DNA from: an uncultured Eubacteriales bacterium
GTDB lineage: Bacteria; Bacillota; Clostridia; Christensenellales; Aristaeellaceae
Length of the DNA: 39,387 bases
Reading direction: 5' to 3'
Assembly (NCBI GenBank): GCA_902798105.1
Contig: CADBVG010000070.1
Span: 1 to 39,387 of the forward strand
Below the pieces are notes generated by a model. It saw only the letters and a program-made list of their open reading frames with translations, was not told the DNA's origin and ran no database searches. A program made the translations under genes and the position numbers. This document shows, piece after piece, positions 31,447 to 39,292 of this stretch (the first letter of the stretch is position 1; each line of letters starts with the position of its first letter).

Positions 31447-32127
31447 TCACCTCCCTGCCCTTTCGATCAGCACGTTGTTCCACACCTCCTGGAGGAACTT
31501 GTAGAACGGCATCATTTCGGCGAAGCGGGCGGCGAGGTACTCGGGAAGCTCGGGGGTGTACATTACGCCGCCGTAGGCGTGCTCCCGGCCCACGGACACG
31601 TGCCGGCGGTTGTACCAGGGGTTCAGCAGCTCGCCCCGGTCGGCCTTGGGGCGCTTGTAGGCCTCGCCCCACAGGCGGTAATCGCCCCGGGCGGCGATGT
31701 CCCGGGCGATGCGCCCGAAGCGGGCGGGGTCGGCGTCGATCAGGGCCCGCCAGGCCGCGCCCACGTCGGCGGCGTCCTCCCAGTTCCCCACGCCGTAGCT
31801 CCAGCCGGTGGGCCCCAGCTCGAACCAGAACATCGGCCCCCGGGCGTGACGGTCGCCGGACTGTATGGAAAACCACAGGTGGTCCTTGAAGGGCCCCCGG
31901 CCAAACAGCCTGCGGGCGTCCCGCCAGATCCGGGCGACGTGCACCTGGAAGTCCTGCTCCGGGAAGCGGGCCTGGAGGAGCTCCAGCGTCTCCATGGCCA
32001 GCGCCCGGAAGGGCCCGTTCAGGTGGGCCTCATATTCATCCCGGTGGGCGTTGAACCACTCCCGGTTGTTGTTCATGGACAGGCCCCACAGGAAGTCCCC
32101 GGTGGCCTGGGAAAAACCGTTGAACAT
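31447..32127 (-). CDS. DUF2461 family protein
   Basis: The 226-residue product has the DUF2461 hallmarks: NNNREWFNAHRDEYE near the N-terminus, RIWRDARRLFGRGPFKDHLWF (the family's R-x-x-R-D-x-R-F-s-x-d-K-x-P-Y/F-K segment) and a C-terminal PWYNRRHVSVGREH region. No signal peptide or membrane segment, so cytoplasmic. Biochemical role unknown. ATG 32127 has AGAGGT upstream; the T-run just above belongs to the edge of the MITE at 32146. Confidence 0.85.
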   Translation of the reverse strand: MFNGFSQATGDFLWGLSMNNNREWFNAHRDEYEAHLNGPFRALAMETLELLQARFPEQDFQVHVARIWRDARRLFGRGPFKDHLWFSIQSGDRHARGPMFWFELGPTGWSYGVGNWEDAADVGAAWRALIDADPARFGRIARDIAARGDYRLWGEAYKRPKADRGELLNPWYNRRHVSVGREHAYGGVMYTPELPEYLAARFAEMMPFYKFLQEVWNNVLIERAGR

Positions 32128-32145
32128 GGGTAGCACCTCTTTTTT

Positions 32146-32266
32146 TAGGGAAATACCGCGCAATTAAGGTGGTCAGCTGGCGAGTGTTTTTTTCGTCAGG
32201 CGCTCTTGCAGATTTTGAAGGTTTACTGGCGGTAAATCAAAAAATCTATTGTGCGGTAGTTCCTTA
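32146..32266. mobile_element. 121-bp MITE-like element, complete copy
   Basis: Terminal inverted repeats of 18 bp match at 15 positions: TAGGGAAATACCGCGCAA (32146-32163) and the inverse of 32249-32266 (TAAGGAACTACCGCACAA). A second copy, cut by the window end, lies at 39293-39387 and matches 93 of 95 bases without gaps. There is no ORF. It sits directly upstream of the DUF2461 ribosome site and may carry or replace that gene's promoter. Confidence 0.75.
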
Positions 32267-32290
32267 GGGGTAGATTCTGATTTATCGCAA

Positions 32291-32320
32291 ACAACCCGTC
32301 CGGTTTGCCGGACGGGTTGT
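32291..32320 (-). terminator. Terminator of rpmF
   Basis: A perfect 13-bp stem, ACAACCCGTCCGG (32291-32303) with 32308-32320, loop TTTG. It lies 19 bp past the rpmF stop. A half copy of the TTCTGATTTATCG repeat adjoins it (about 32275-32288). Confidence 0.75.
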
Positions 32321-32338
32321 GATAGCATTTGCGCGAAA

Positions 32339-32527
32339 TTACTTCGCGGCTTCAACCTTGATGATCTCCTGGCCGTCATAGTAGCCGCAGAACTTGCACA
32401 CGCGGTGGCTCAGCTTCATCTTGGCGCAGCGGGGGCACTTGACGATGCCCGGCGCGGACAGCTTCCAATGAGCGCTGCGACGAGAATTCCTTCTTGCCTT
32501 GGAGACTTTTCCCTTGGGAGTGGCCAT
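32339..32527 (-). CDS. rpmF: 50S ribosomal protein L32
   Basis: The 62-residue product has the L32 N-terminus MATPKGKVSKARRNSRRSAH, then the zinc ribbon CPRC...CKFC (two CxxC pairs), so it is the zinc-binding C+ form. L32 is part of the large subunit near the peptidyl-transferase region. ATG 32527 has GAGGAGGTG upstream. As in many bacteria it follows yceD, but the gap is 159 bp and holds a 155-bp inverted-repeat element. Confidence 0.97.
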   Translation of the reverse strand: MATPKGKVSKARRNSRRSAHWKLSAPGIVKCPRCAKMKLSHRVCKFCGYYDGQEIIKVEAAK

Positions 32528-32550
32528 TGTTACACCTCCTCGTTATTCGG

Positions 32551-32705
32551 GGAAATTCCGATAAATAACTTGTGCATATTGCTTGCCTGAATTCGCCATT
32601 GCTACGTTGTCGTCGGTCAACGTGCCCCGGCACGCCTCCCTCCTCCGCCTTGCACTGACGTATTCATCCTGCGCACTCTGCGCAACTTATTTATCTTCAT
32701 TTCCC
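32551..32705. mobile_element. 155-bp inverted-repeat element between yceD and rpmF
   Basis: The left end GGAAATTCCGATAAATAACT (from 32551) and the inverse of the right end GGAAATGAAGATAAATAAGT (32705 down) match at 21 of 26 positions. The right end overlaps the last codons and stop of yceD. There is no ORF inside, and no target duplication is clear. Confidence 0.55.
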
Positions 32706-33199
32706 AGCACATAATCTTTCAATGCCGAAAAGGGGCCGGTGACAACGTTGCCCTCCTGGCATGTGCAGGTATTGTGGTTCAGGTTACCGCCGCAGACGGG
32801 GCACAGGCCCCTGCAATCCGGCTTGCAGAAGAATTGCAGCGGCAGCGCCAGCAGCAGCGCGTCCTTCGCGGCGTCCTCCAGGGACAGCGCGTGGGCCTCG
32901 AACGTGTACAGGTCCGGGTCCTCGGGGTCGCTTTCCTTGGCGTACAATGCGTCGATTTCGGCGCGCAGGGGCTCCTGAACGGGTTCCAGGCACCGGGAGC
33001 AGCGGGTATGCACGTCAGCCTCGACGGTGGCCCGCAGGCTGATGCGGCTGTCGCCGGTGCAGAAGTATTCGCCGGTCACGTCCACGCCCTCGAAGCGGAC
33101 CGGATCGCCCAAAATTTCCATCTCGGGCAGCTCGACGGTCTCATCAAAGGAATAGACCTGGCCCGGGTTCTTCAGCGCGTTGCCGACATCCAGTGCCAA
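32687..33199 (-). CDS. DUF177 protein YceD
   Basis: YceD proteins lie next to rpmF in most bacteria and are linked with 23S rRNA/large-subunit maturation. The 170-residue product has the core CSRCLEPVQ and a C-terminal zinc-ribbon-like CKPDCRGLCPVCGGNLN...CTC, which is typical. The start is TTG at 33199 with AGGGGG upstream; no ATG is near. The last residues (NEDK and the stop) are read from the end of the 155-bp element. It lies in the pta-ackA-yceD-rpmF series. Confidence 0.9.
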   Translation of the reverse strand: MALDVGNALKNPGQVYSFDETVELPEMEILGDPVRFEGVDVTGEYFCTGDSRISLRATVEADVHTRCSRCLEPVQEPLRAEIDALYAKESDPEDPDLYTFEAHALSLEDAAKDALLLALPLQFFCKPDCRGLCPVCGGNLNHNTCTCQEGNVVTGPFSALKDYVLGNEDK

Positions 33200-33259
33200 C
33201 CCAATACCCCCTAACCTTTGCTATTATAATCGTTTGTGTGGCGGATGGCAAGTTATTTT

Positions 33260-34522
33260 TTATTGAATCGGCTTGCCGGTGGCCAGGGCCAGGGTATCGC
33301 GGGCGATGGCCAGCTCCTCGTTGGTGGGGATGACCCAAACCTGCACCTTGCTGTCGTCGGCGGAGATCTTCGCCTCCTCGCCGCGGACCTTGTTGCGCTC
33401 GGGGTCCAGCTTGATGCCGAAGCACTCCAGGCCCTCGACGGCGCGGGCACGGCCGGCGCAGTCGTTCTCGCCGATGCCGGCGGTGAAGATGATGGCGTCC
33501 ACGCCGCCCATGGCCGCGATGAACGAGCCGATGTACTTGCGCAGCACGTAGCCCCACATCTCGATGGCCAGTATGGCGTTCTCCTCGCCGGCGTCATAGC
33601 GGGCGCAGACATTGCGCATGTCGGAATCGCCGGCCAGGCCCAGCAGGCCGCTCTTCTTGTTCATCATGGTCAGGACCTCGGTGGGGGTCATGTTCTTGCG
33701 GTTGCAGATGAACTCGACCACGGCGGGGTCCAGGGTGCCGCAGCGGGTGCCCATCACCAGGCCGTCCAGAGGCGTGATGCCCATGGTGGTGTCCACGCAC
33801 TTGCCGTCCACGCAGGCGGACAGGGAGGAGCCGTTGCCCAGGTGGCAAATGATGATCCTGTTGCCCTTGGGCAGCTTCAGAAGCTCCTGGGCCCGGGCCG
33901 CGATGTAGCGGTGGGAGGTGCCGTGGAAGCCGTACTTGCGGATGTGCAGCTCGGTGTAGTACTCGTTGGGGATGGCGTAGCGGAACGCCTTGGGGGGCAT
34001 GGTCTGGTGGAAGGCGGTGTCGAACACGGCCACCTGGGGCACGTTGGGCAGCACCTCCTGGCAGGCGCGGATGCCCATCAGGTTGGCGGGGTTGTGCAGC
34101 GGGCCCAGCGGGATGTTCTCCTCGATGGCGGCGATGCAGGCGTCGTCGATCAGGCAGGAGGCGGTGAACTTCTCGCCGCCGTGCAGCACGCGGTGGCCCA
34201 CAGCGCCGATCTCGTCCAGGTGCTCGATGACGCCGGTGCCGGTCAGGTGGGCCTTGCCGTCATTGGCGTCGTACTCGGCGTCGGTGCGGTCCTTGCCCAC
34301 CAGCACGTCCAGCACGATCTCCATGGCCTTGGCGTGGGTGTCGCACTTCTTCAGCTGCTTCTGCTTGATCTTCTGGCCCTTCCACTCATAGGTCAGGTCG
34401 GTGGTGGGGTCGACCGTGCCGATGCGCTCGACCAGGCCCTTGGCGATCACGGACTCGTTGTCCATGTCGATCAGCTGGAACTTCAGGGAGGAAGAACCGG
34501 CGTTGATGACGAGAATCTTCAT
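33260..34522 (-). CDS. ackA: Acetate kinase
   Basis: AckA interconverts acetyl phosphate plus ADP with acetate plus ATP, the ATP-yielding end step of acetate fermentation. The 420-residue product has the N-terminal ILVINAGSSSLKFQL phosphate-binding segment, FDTAFHQTMP, GFHGTSHRYIA, ICHLGNGSSLSA, GLVMGTRCGTLDP and FTAGIGEND, covering the actin-like ATPase motifs and active site. It is about 20 residues longer than usual because of a charged insert near 45-95. ATG 34522 has AAGGAG upstream. It lies downstream of pta, separated by element C. Confidence 0.97.
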   Translation of the reverse strand: MKILVINAGSSSLKFQLIDMDNESVIAKGLVERIGTVDPTTDLTYEWKGQKIKQKQLKKCDTHAKAMEIVLDVLVGKDRTDAEYDANDGKAHLTGTGVIEHLDEIGAVGHRVLHGGEKFTASCLIDDACIAAIEENIPLGPLHNPANLMGIRACQEVLPNVPQVAVFDTAFHQTMPPKAFRYAIPNEYYTELHIRKYGFHGTSHRYIAARAQELLKLPKGNRIIICHLGNGSSLSACVDGKCVDTTMGITPLDGLVMGTRCGTLDPAVVEFICNRKNMTPTEVLTMMNKKSGLLGLAGDSDMRNVCARYDAGEENAILAIEMWGYVLRKYIGSFIAAMGGVDAIIFTAGIGENDCAGRARAVEGLECFGIKLDPERNKVRGEEAKISADDSKVQVWVIPTNEELAIARDTLALATGKPIQ

Positions 34523-34561
34523 AATGATGTTTCACTCCTTATATATCGTAGATCGTTTATT

Positions 34562-34722
34562 AATGAGGAATGAGGAATGAGGAATTAGAAATGGAGGTGG
34601 AAATCCTGGCGGATTTCTTTTGATTGAATGAGGAACGGTCGATGGCAATCCTTTGAATCGGAACAAATCCGCAAGGATTTGAACCAGAATTCCTCATTCC
34701 TCATTCCTAATTCCTAATTCAA
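34562..34722. repeat. Heptad-flanked modular element C between pta and ackA
   Basis: Array of AATGAGG/AATTAG units (34562-34590), hairpin GAAATCC-TGGC-GGATTTC (34600-34617), core TTTTGATTGAATGAGGAACGG and onward, hairpin CAAATCC-GCAA-GGATTTG (34664-34681), and inverse array (34688-34722) touching the pta stop codon. Same design and gene position as A and B. No ORF. Confidence 0.78.
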
Positions 34723-35712
34723 TTACGCCTGTGCCTGGCAGGCGGTAATCGCGACGGTCGCGACGATGTCTTCCGCGCTGCAGCCGCGGCTGAGGTCGTT
34801 GCAGGGCTTGGCAATGCCCTGGAGGATGGGACCGTAGGCCTCGGCGTGGGCCAGGCGCTGCACCAGCTTGTAGCCGATGTTGCCGGCATCCAGGTTGGGG
34901 AACACCAGGGTGTTGGCGTGGCCGGCTACCTTGCTGCCGGGAGCCTTCAGCTGGCCGACCTTCTCAACCAGCGCGGCGTCCAGCTGGAGCTCGCCGTCCA
35001 GCGCCAGGTCGGGGGCCATCTCCTTGGCGATGCGGGTGGCCTCCTGCACCTTGGTGACGTTGTCGTGCTTGGCGCTGCCTTTAGTGGAGAAGCTCAGCAT
35101 GGCCACGCGGGGCTCCATGCCGGCCAGGGAGCGGGCGGAATCGGCCGCGCCCAGGGCGATGTTGGCCAGCTGCTCGGCGTCGGGGTCGATGTTCACGCCG
35201 CAGTCGGAGAAGATCATCACGCCGTTGTCGCCGAAGCTCTTGTCCGGGCACTCCATCAGGAAGCAGGAGGACACGGTCTTCATGCCGGGCTTGCTCTTGA
35301 TGACCTGCAGCGCGGGGCGCAGCATGTCGCCGGTGGAGTGTATCGCGCCGGAGACCAGGCCGTCGGCGTCGCCCAGCTTGACCATCATGATGCCGTAGTA
35401 CATCGGGTCGGCCACCTTCCTGGCGGCCTCCTCCTCGGTCATGCCCTTGGCCTTGCGCAGGTCGTACAGCGTGGCGGCATACAGGGGGGCCTTGTCGCTG
35501 TCGGCGGGGTCGATGATGTCAATGCCGGTCAGGTCCGCGCCCGCGGCCACTTCCTTCACCTTCGCCGGGTTGCCCAGCAGGGTCAGCTTCGCCAGGCCCT
35601 GGTCGCGGATCATCACCGCCGCCTGCACGTTGCGGATCTCCTCGCCCTCGGGCAGCACGATGTGCTTGATGTCAGCCTTTGCCTTTGCCTTGATCTTGTC
35701 GATGATTGCCAT
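34723..35712 (-). CDS. pta: Phosphate acetyltransferase
   Basis: Pta converts acetyl-CoA and phosphate to acetyl phosphate, which AckA then uses. The 329-residue product is the short class I form without the N-terminal regulatory domains of the E. coli enzyme. Visible are the N-terminal HIVLPEGEEIRN segment, GDADGLVSGAIHSTGDMLRPAL, and the C-terminal ANTLVFPNLDAGNIGYKLVQRL followed by GPILQGIAKPCNDLSRG, both strongly conserved. ATG 35712 has GGAGG upstream. A TATAAT lies at 35772-35767 on the minus strand with no clear -35. First gene of pta-ackA-yceD-rpmF. Confidence 0.97.
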   Translation of the reverse strand: MAIIDKIKAKAKADIKHIVLPEGEEIRNVQAAVMIRDQGLAKLTLLGNPAKVKEVAAGADLTGIDIIDPADSDKAPLYAATLYDLRKAKGMTEEEAARKVADPMYYGIMMVKLGDADGLVSGAIHSTGDMLRPALQVIKSKPGMKTVSSCFLMECPDKSFGDNGVMIFSDCGVNIDPDAEQLANIALGAADSARSLAGMEPRVAMLSFSTKGSAKHDNVTKVQEATRIAKEMAPDLALDGELQLDAALVEKVGQLKAPGSKVAGHANTLVFPNLDAGNIGYKLVQRLAHAEAYGPILQGIAKPCNDLSRGCSAEDIVATVAITACQAQA

Positions 35713-35973
35713 GGTGATTCCTCCATTATTCGTTCCGCTTGGTACGGAAATAATTATCCATTACCAATTATACGATATATTGATGGGTTTGAAAAGATTT
35801 ATATGTTAAGGTTTTTGGATTTCTCCTTCCCGCGCACCCGCAGAAGAAGCTACAGAACCATCCAGGGCTGAACAGTTGCGTAAAAATAAACAAAAAGGCA
35901 CTGGAAAACGCTGCCAACAGCGGTTAAGCTTATGGCGTTTGCAAATCCAGTCGATTTTCGGGGGTATACAGCC

Positions 35974-37356
35974 ATGAGGCCGCAAAGGCGCTATTCGATG
36001 GACATGACCCAGGGCAACCCGGCGGGGCTGCTGCTGCGGTTCATGCTGCCGCTGCTGGCGGGCAACCTGTTCCAGCAGGTGTACAGCATGGTGGACATGA
36101 TGATCGTCGGGCGGTTCATCGGTCCGGACGCCCTGGCCGCGGTGGGGGCGACGGGCTCGCTGAACTTCCTGTTCTTTTCGCTGTGCAACGGGCTTTCCAA
36201 CGGCGTGGGCATACTGATCTCCCAGGCCTTCGGCGCGGACCGGCCGGACACCGTCAAGCGGGTGATCGCCAACGCCGTGTACATCATGGCCACCAGCGCG
36301 CTGGTCATGGGCGGGCTGGGCTTTATGCTGTCGCGGCCAGTGCTTTCGCTGCTGAAGACGCCGGAAAACGTGATCGACCAGTCCGTGGTCTACATGCAGG
36401 TGATGTCCCTGGGGGTCATCGCCGTGTCCATGTACAACTGCATCGCGGCGATCCTGCGGGGCATCGGCGATTCCCGGACCCCCCTGTTCTTCCTGGTGCT
36501 CTCCAGCGCGCTGAACGTGTTCCTGGACCTGTTCTTCATCCGCAGCCTGAAGCTGGGCGTGGGCGGCGCGGCGGCGGCGACGATACTTTCCCAGCTGGTG
36601 TCGGCGGTGGGCTGTATGCTCTACGCCCTGCGGCACAACCCCATGTTCATCATCAGCCGCGACCAGTGGCGACCGGACGGCGGCCTGATTCGCGAATGCT
36701 GCCGCATCGGCGTGCCCCTGGCCGCCCAGTCGTCGATGATATCGCTGTCGCTGGTGATCCTGCAATCGGTGGTCAACGGCTTCGGCTCGGTGGTGGGGGC
36801 GGCCTTCACCGCCACCAGCCGGGTGGAGGTGCTGGTGCAGCAGCCCTACGGCTCGCTGTTCTCGGCGCTGTCCACCTTCACGGGGCAGAACATCGGCGCG
36901 AACCGGCAGGACCGGGTCAGCCAGGGCTTCCGGCAGGGGCTCGTGCTGATGCTGCTGTTCACGGCGGTGGTGACGCCGCTGGTGCAGCTGTTCAGCCCGA
37001 ACATCATGGGCTGGTTCGTGGACGCCGAGCAGGGGGCGGAGGTGATCGCCTACGGCGCGAGGGGCCTGCGGATCAACAGCTGGTTCTTCATCGCCCTGGG
37101 GCTGATCTACGTGTGCCGCGCGATACTGAACGGCGCGGGGGACGCCGCCTATTCCGTCATCTCCGGCGCGTGCGAGATGGGCGGGCGCGTGGCCTTCCCG
37201 AAGCCGCTGACCATGATCCCCCGGGTGGGCGTGTGGGGCATCTGGCTGGGCACCGCCCTGACCTGGACGCTGGTGGCCATCGCCGGGGCGCTGCGCTACC
37301 GCGCCGGGGCATGGCGGAAAAAGGCGGCCATCACCCGGGCCAGGCCGGAGGAATGA
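35974..37356 (+). CDS. MATE-family multidrug/cation efflux transporter
   Basis: The 460-residue product has about 12 membrane helices and the MATE pattern: the N-terminal TQGNPAGLLLRFMLPLLAGNLFQQVYSMVDMMIVGRFIGPDALAAVG stretch and a second half starting near residue 230 with a similar layout (GVPLAAQSSMISLS). MATE proteins export drugs and other organic cations in exchange for Na+ or H+; the substrate cannot be told. ATG 35974 is preferred because GGGGG lies eight bases upstream; the in-frame ATG at 35932 has no RBS. It is a single gene with a terminator. Confidence 0.93.
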   Translation: MRPQRRYSMDMTQGNPAGLLLRFMLPLLAGNLFQQVYSMVDMMIVGRFIGPDALAAVGATGSLNFLFFSLCNGLSNGVGILISQAFGADRPDTVKRVIANAVYIMATSALVMGGLGFMLSRPVLSLLKTPENVIDQSVVYMQVMSLGVIAVSMYNCIAAILRGIGDSRTPLFFLVLSSALNVFLDLFFIRSLKLGVGGAAAATILSQLVSAVGCMLYALRHNPMFIISRDQWRPDGGLIRECCRIGVPLAAQSSMISLSLVILQSVVNGFGSVVGAAFTATSRVEVLVQQPYGSLFSALSTFTGQNIGANRQDRVSQGFRQGLVLMLLFTAVVTPLVQLFSPNIMGWFVDAEQGAEVIAYGARGLRINSWFFIALGLIYVCRAILNGAGDAAYSVISGACEMGGRVAFPKPLTMIPRVGVWGIWLGTALTWTLVAIAGALRYRAGAWRKKAAITRARPEE

Positions 37357-37363
37357 CCGGGCA

Positions 37364-37414
37364 CGCAAAGGGGCCGGCGCAAGACGAATATCGTTTTGCG
37401 CCGGCCCCTTTGCG
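37364..37414. terminator. Bidirectional terminator between the MATE gene and tsaD
   Basis: A 24-bp stem with one G-T pair (37364-37387 with 37391-37414), loop ATA, between convergent genes. Its end touches the tsaD stop codon. Confidence 0.85.
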
Positions 37415-38488
37415 TCACTGTATCATCCGCAGCGCCGGCACGGCGTTCAGGTCCAGGCCGGCCACCTCCCCCGCCATCAGCCGATAGAACGCGGCGGAGC
37501 CGATCATCACGGCGTTGTCGGTGCAAAGGCCCTTCGGCGGGATGAACACCCGCATCCCGGCCTTCTCGCCCCTGCGCTGCAATTCGCTGCGCAGCAGGGA
37601 ATTTGCCGCCACGCCTCCCGCCACGGCCAGCTGCCTGGCCCCGGTGTCCCGCGCCGCGGCGACGGTCTTGTCCACCAGCAGGTCCACCACGCTCCTGCGG
37701 AAGGACGCCGCGAAGTTTGCGGCGTTGATCCCGACGCCCTGCTGCCGCAGGTTGTGGGCCTGGTTGATGACCGCCGTCTTTAGCCCGGAGAACGAGAAGT
37801 CGTACTTCCCCTGGGTGTGGGGGTGCGGGAATTTATAGGCGCGGTCGTCGCCGGTGTCCGCCAGCTTATCCAGCAGCGGCCCCCCGGGATAGGGGATGTC
37901 CAGCACCCGGGCCACCTTGTCAAAGGCCTCCCCCGCCGCGTCGTCGGTGGTCTGGCCCAGCAGCTGATACTCCCCGTAGCGGGTGACGTTCAGTATGTGG
38001 CTGTGCCCGCCGGAGGCCACCAGGCATACAAACGGCGGCTCCAGGTCCGGATGGGCGATGTAGTTGGCGGACACGTGGCCCTCGATGTGGTTCACGCCGA
38101 TCAGCGGCACGTCCATGGCGTAGGCCAGCGCCTTGGCCCAGCTGACCCCGGTCAGCAGCGCCCCCACCAGCCCCGGCCCGTAGGTGACGCCCACGGCGTC
38201 GATGGCGTCCAGGGTGATATGCGCCTCGGCCAGCGCCGCCTCCAGCAGCGGGTCGATGGCCTCCACGTGCATCCGGCTGGCGATCTCCGGCACCACGCCG
38301 CCGTACAGCGCGTGGGTGTCGATCTGGCTGGCGATGGCGTTGGCCAGCTGCTGCCGCCCATTGCGCACCACGGCCACGGCGGTCTCGTCGCAGCTGGACT
38401 CCACCGATAGGATCAGCGCTTCCCCCCGACGTCGAAGGTCTTCGGCCTTTGCGCGGCAGCGCGCCGCGTAGCTCGATTGTCGTTCCAT
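37415..38488 (-). CDS. tsaD: tRNA N6-threonylcarbamoyladenosine synthase subunit TsaD
   Basis: TsaD transfers threonylcarbamoyl to A37 of ANN-decoding tRNAs, with TsaB and TsaE. The 357-residue product has ILSVESSCDETAVAV, the metal-binding HIEGH (VNHIEGHVSANY), VASGGHSHI, and AVAGGVAANSLLR. It starts about 26 residues before the usual N-terminus; ATG 38488 is supported by GAGGGA. This makes its gene overlap the upstream DUF1461 gene by 76 bases. tsaB and tsaE are not in the window. Confidence 0.96.
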   Translation of the reverse strand: MERQSSYAARCRAKAEDLRRRGEALILSVESSCDETAVAVVRNGRQQLANAIASQIDTHALYGGVVPEIASRMHVEAIDPLLEAALAEAHITLDAIDAVGVTYGPGLVGALLTGVSWAKALAYAMDVPLIGVNHIEGHVSANYIAHPDLEPPFVCLVASGGHSHILNVTRYGEYQLLGQTTDDAAGEAFDKVARVLDIPYPGGPLLDKLADTGDDRAYKFPHPHTQGKYDFSFSGLKTAVINQAHNLRQQGVGINAANFAASFRRSVVDLLVDKTVAAARDTGARQLAVAGGVAANSLLRSELQRRGEKAGMRVFIPPKGLCTDNAVMIGSAAFYRLMAGEVAGLDLNAVPALRMIQ

Positions 38489-39177
38489 GAATTTCCCTCG
38501 TTCTTATTCATCTTCGGCCAGATAATCGTCAGCAGCACGGCCAGCGCCGTCACCCCGGCCATGGCCAGCGCGCTCCACAGCGCGATGCGCAGGCCCATGG
38601 CCGCGAACATCGCCTCGGGGCAGATGCGGATCAACAGGTCGGTGCGCTCGTCCAGCAGCCACAGGTCGTTGGTGAACAGCACCCGGTGGATGAACGTGAA
38701 CGCGCCGTCGAAGTCCACGCACGCCCATATGGCGAAGGCCCCCAGCGGCACCAGCAGCACCAGCGGCGCAAGCCAGGCGCACCTTCGCGCCCTGCGCCTG
38801 TCCTGCAACAGGTACGCCCCGCCCACGATCAGCAGCACCGCCCAGGGCACCAGCCGACTTCGTACCTTCCTGAGCAGCGAAAACAGCCGCAGGCAGTCCG
38901 CCATATGGGCCATCTCCCGGTCGTTGAAGGGCGGGTTTTCCGCCAGCGGCCCCACGTCCCCCAGCAGGTATTGGGCCATCCTGTGGTCAATGTCCCTCAA
39001 TTCCCCTTCCGTGACCCCCGCGTCGGAAAGCACCCCGTTTTCCGCCTGCAATTTGAAGTACAGGTCGGCGTCGGTGCCCACGCCGTGCAGCGCCGTCAGC
39101 ATCAGTATCAGCATCAGCGCGACCAGGCCCAGTACCAGGCCGATCGCGCCGAGAGTGGTGCGGTTTTGTTGGGTCAT
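38413..39177 (-). CDS. DUF1461 (TIGR01906-type) integral membrane protein
   Basis: The 254-residue product has four main membrane segments: one near the N-terminus, two in the middle (about 105-150) and one at about 200-220. The family signature lies before the last helix: FIHRVLFTNDLWLLDERTDLLIRICPEAMF. The FNDREMAHMADC segment also matches. Function unknown. The hydrophilic C-tail (about 225-254) overlaps tsaD. ATG 39177 has GGGAGGA upstream; in-frame codons further up fall in a palindrome repeat. Confidence 0.82.
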   Translation of the reverse strand: MTQQNRTTLGAIGLVLGLVALMLILMLTALHGVGTDADLYFKLQAENGVLSDAGVTEGELRDIDHRMAQYLLGDVGPLAENPPFNDREMAHMADCLRLFSLLRKVRSRLVPWAVLLIVGGAYLLQDRRRARRCAWLAPLVLLVPLGAFAIWACVDFDGAFTFIHRVLFTNDLWLLDERTDLLIRICPEAMFAAMGLRIALWSALAMAGVTALAVLLTIIWPKMNKNEGNSWNDNRATRRAAAQRPKTFDVGGKR

Positions 39178-39197
39178 CCTTGTCCTCCCGGGGATAT

Positions 39198-39292
39198 ATT
39201 CTGATTTATCGCGGGGCGACAAATCAGAATTGAATGAGGAATTAGGAATGAGGAATTAGGAATGATGGTGCAAATCCCTGCGGGATTTGTTT
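39198..39292. repeat. Heptad-flanked modular element G, truncated
   Basis: Palindrome with TTCTGATTTATCGC core (39198-39230), array of AATGAGG/AATTAGG units (about 39233-39264), and hairpin CAAATCCC-TGC-GGGATTTG (about 39271-39289). The right half is missing because the 121-bp MITE-like element starts at 39293. Confidence 0.7.
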
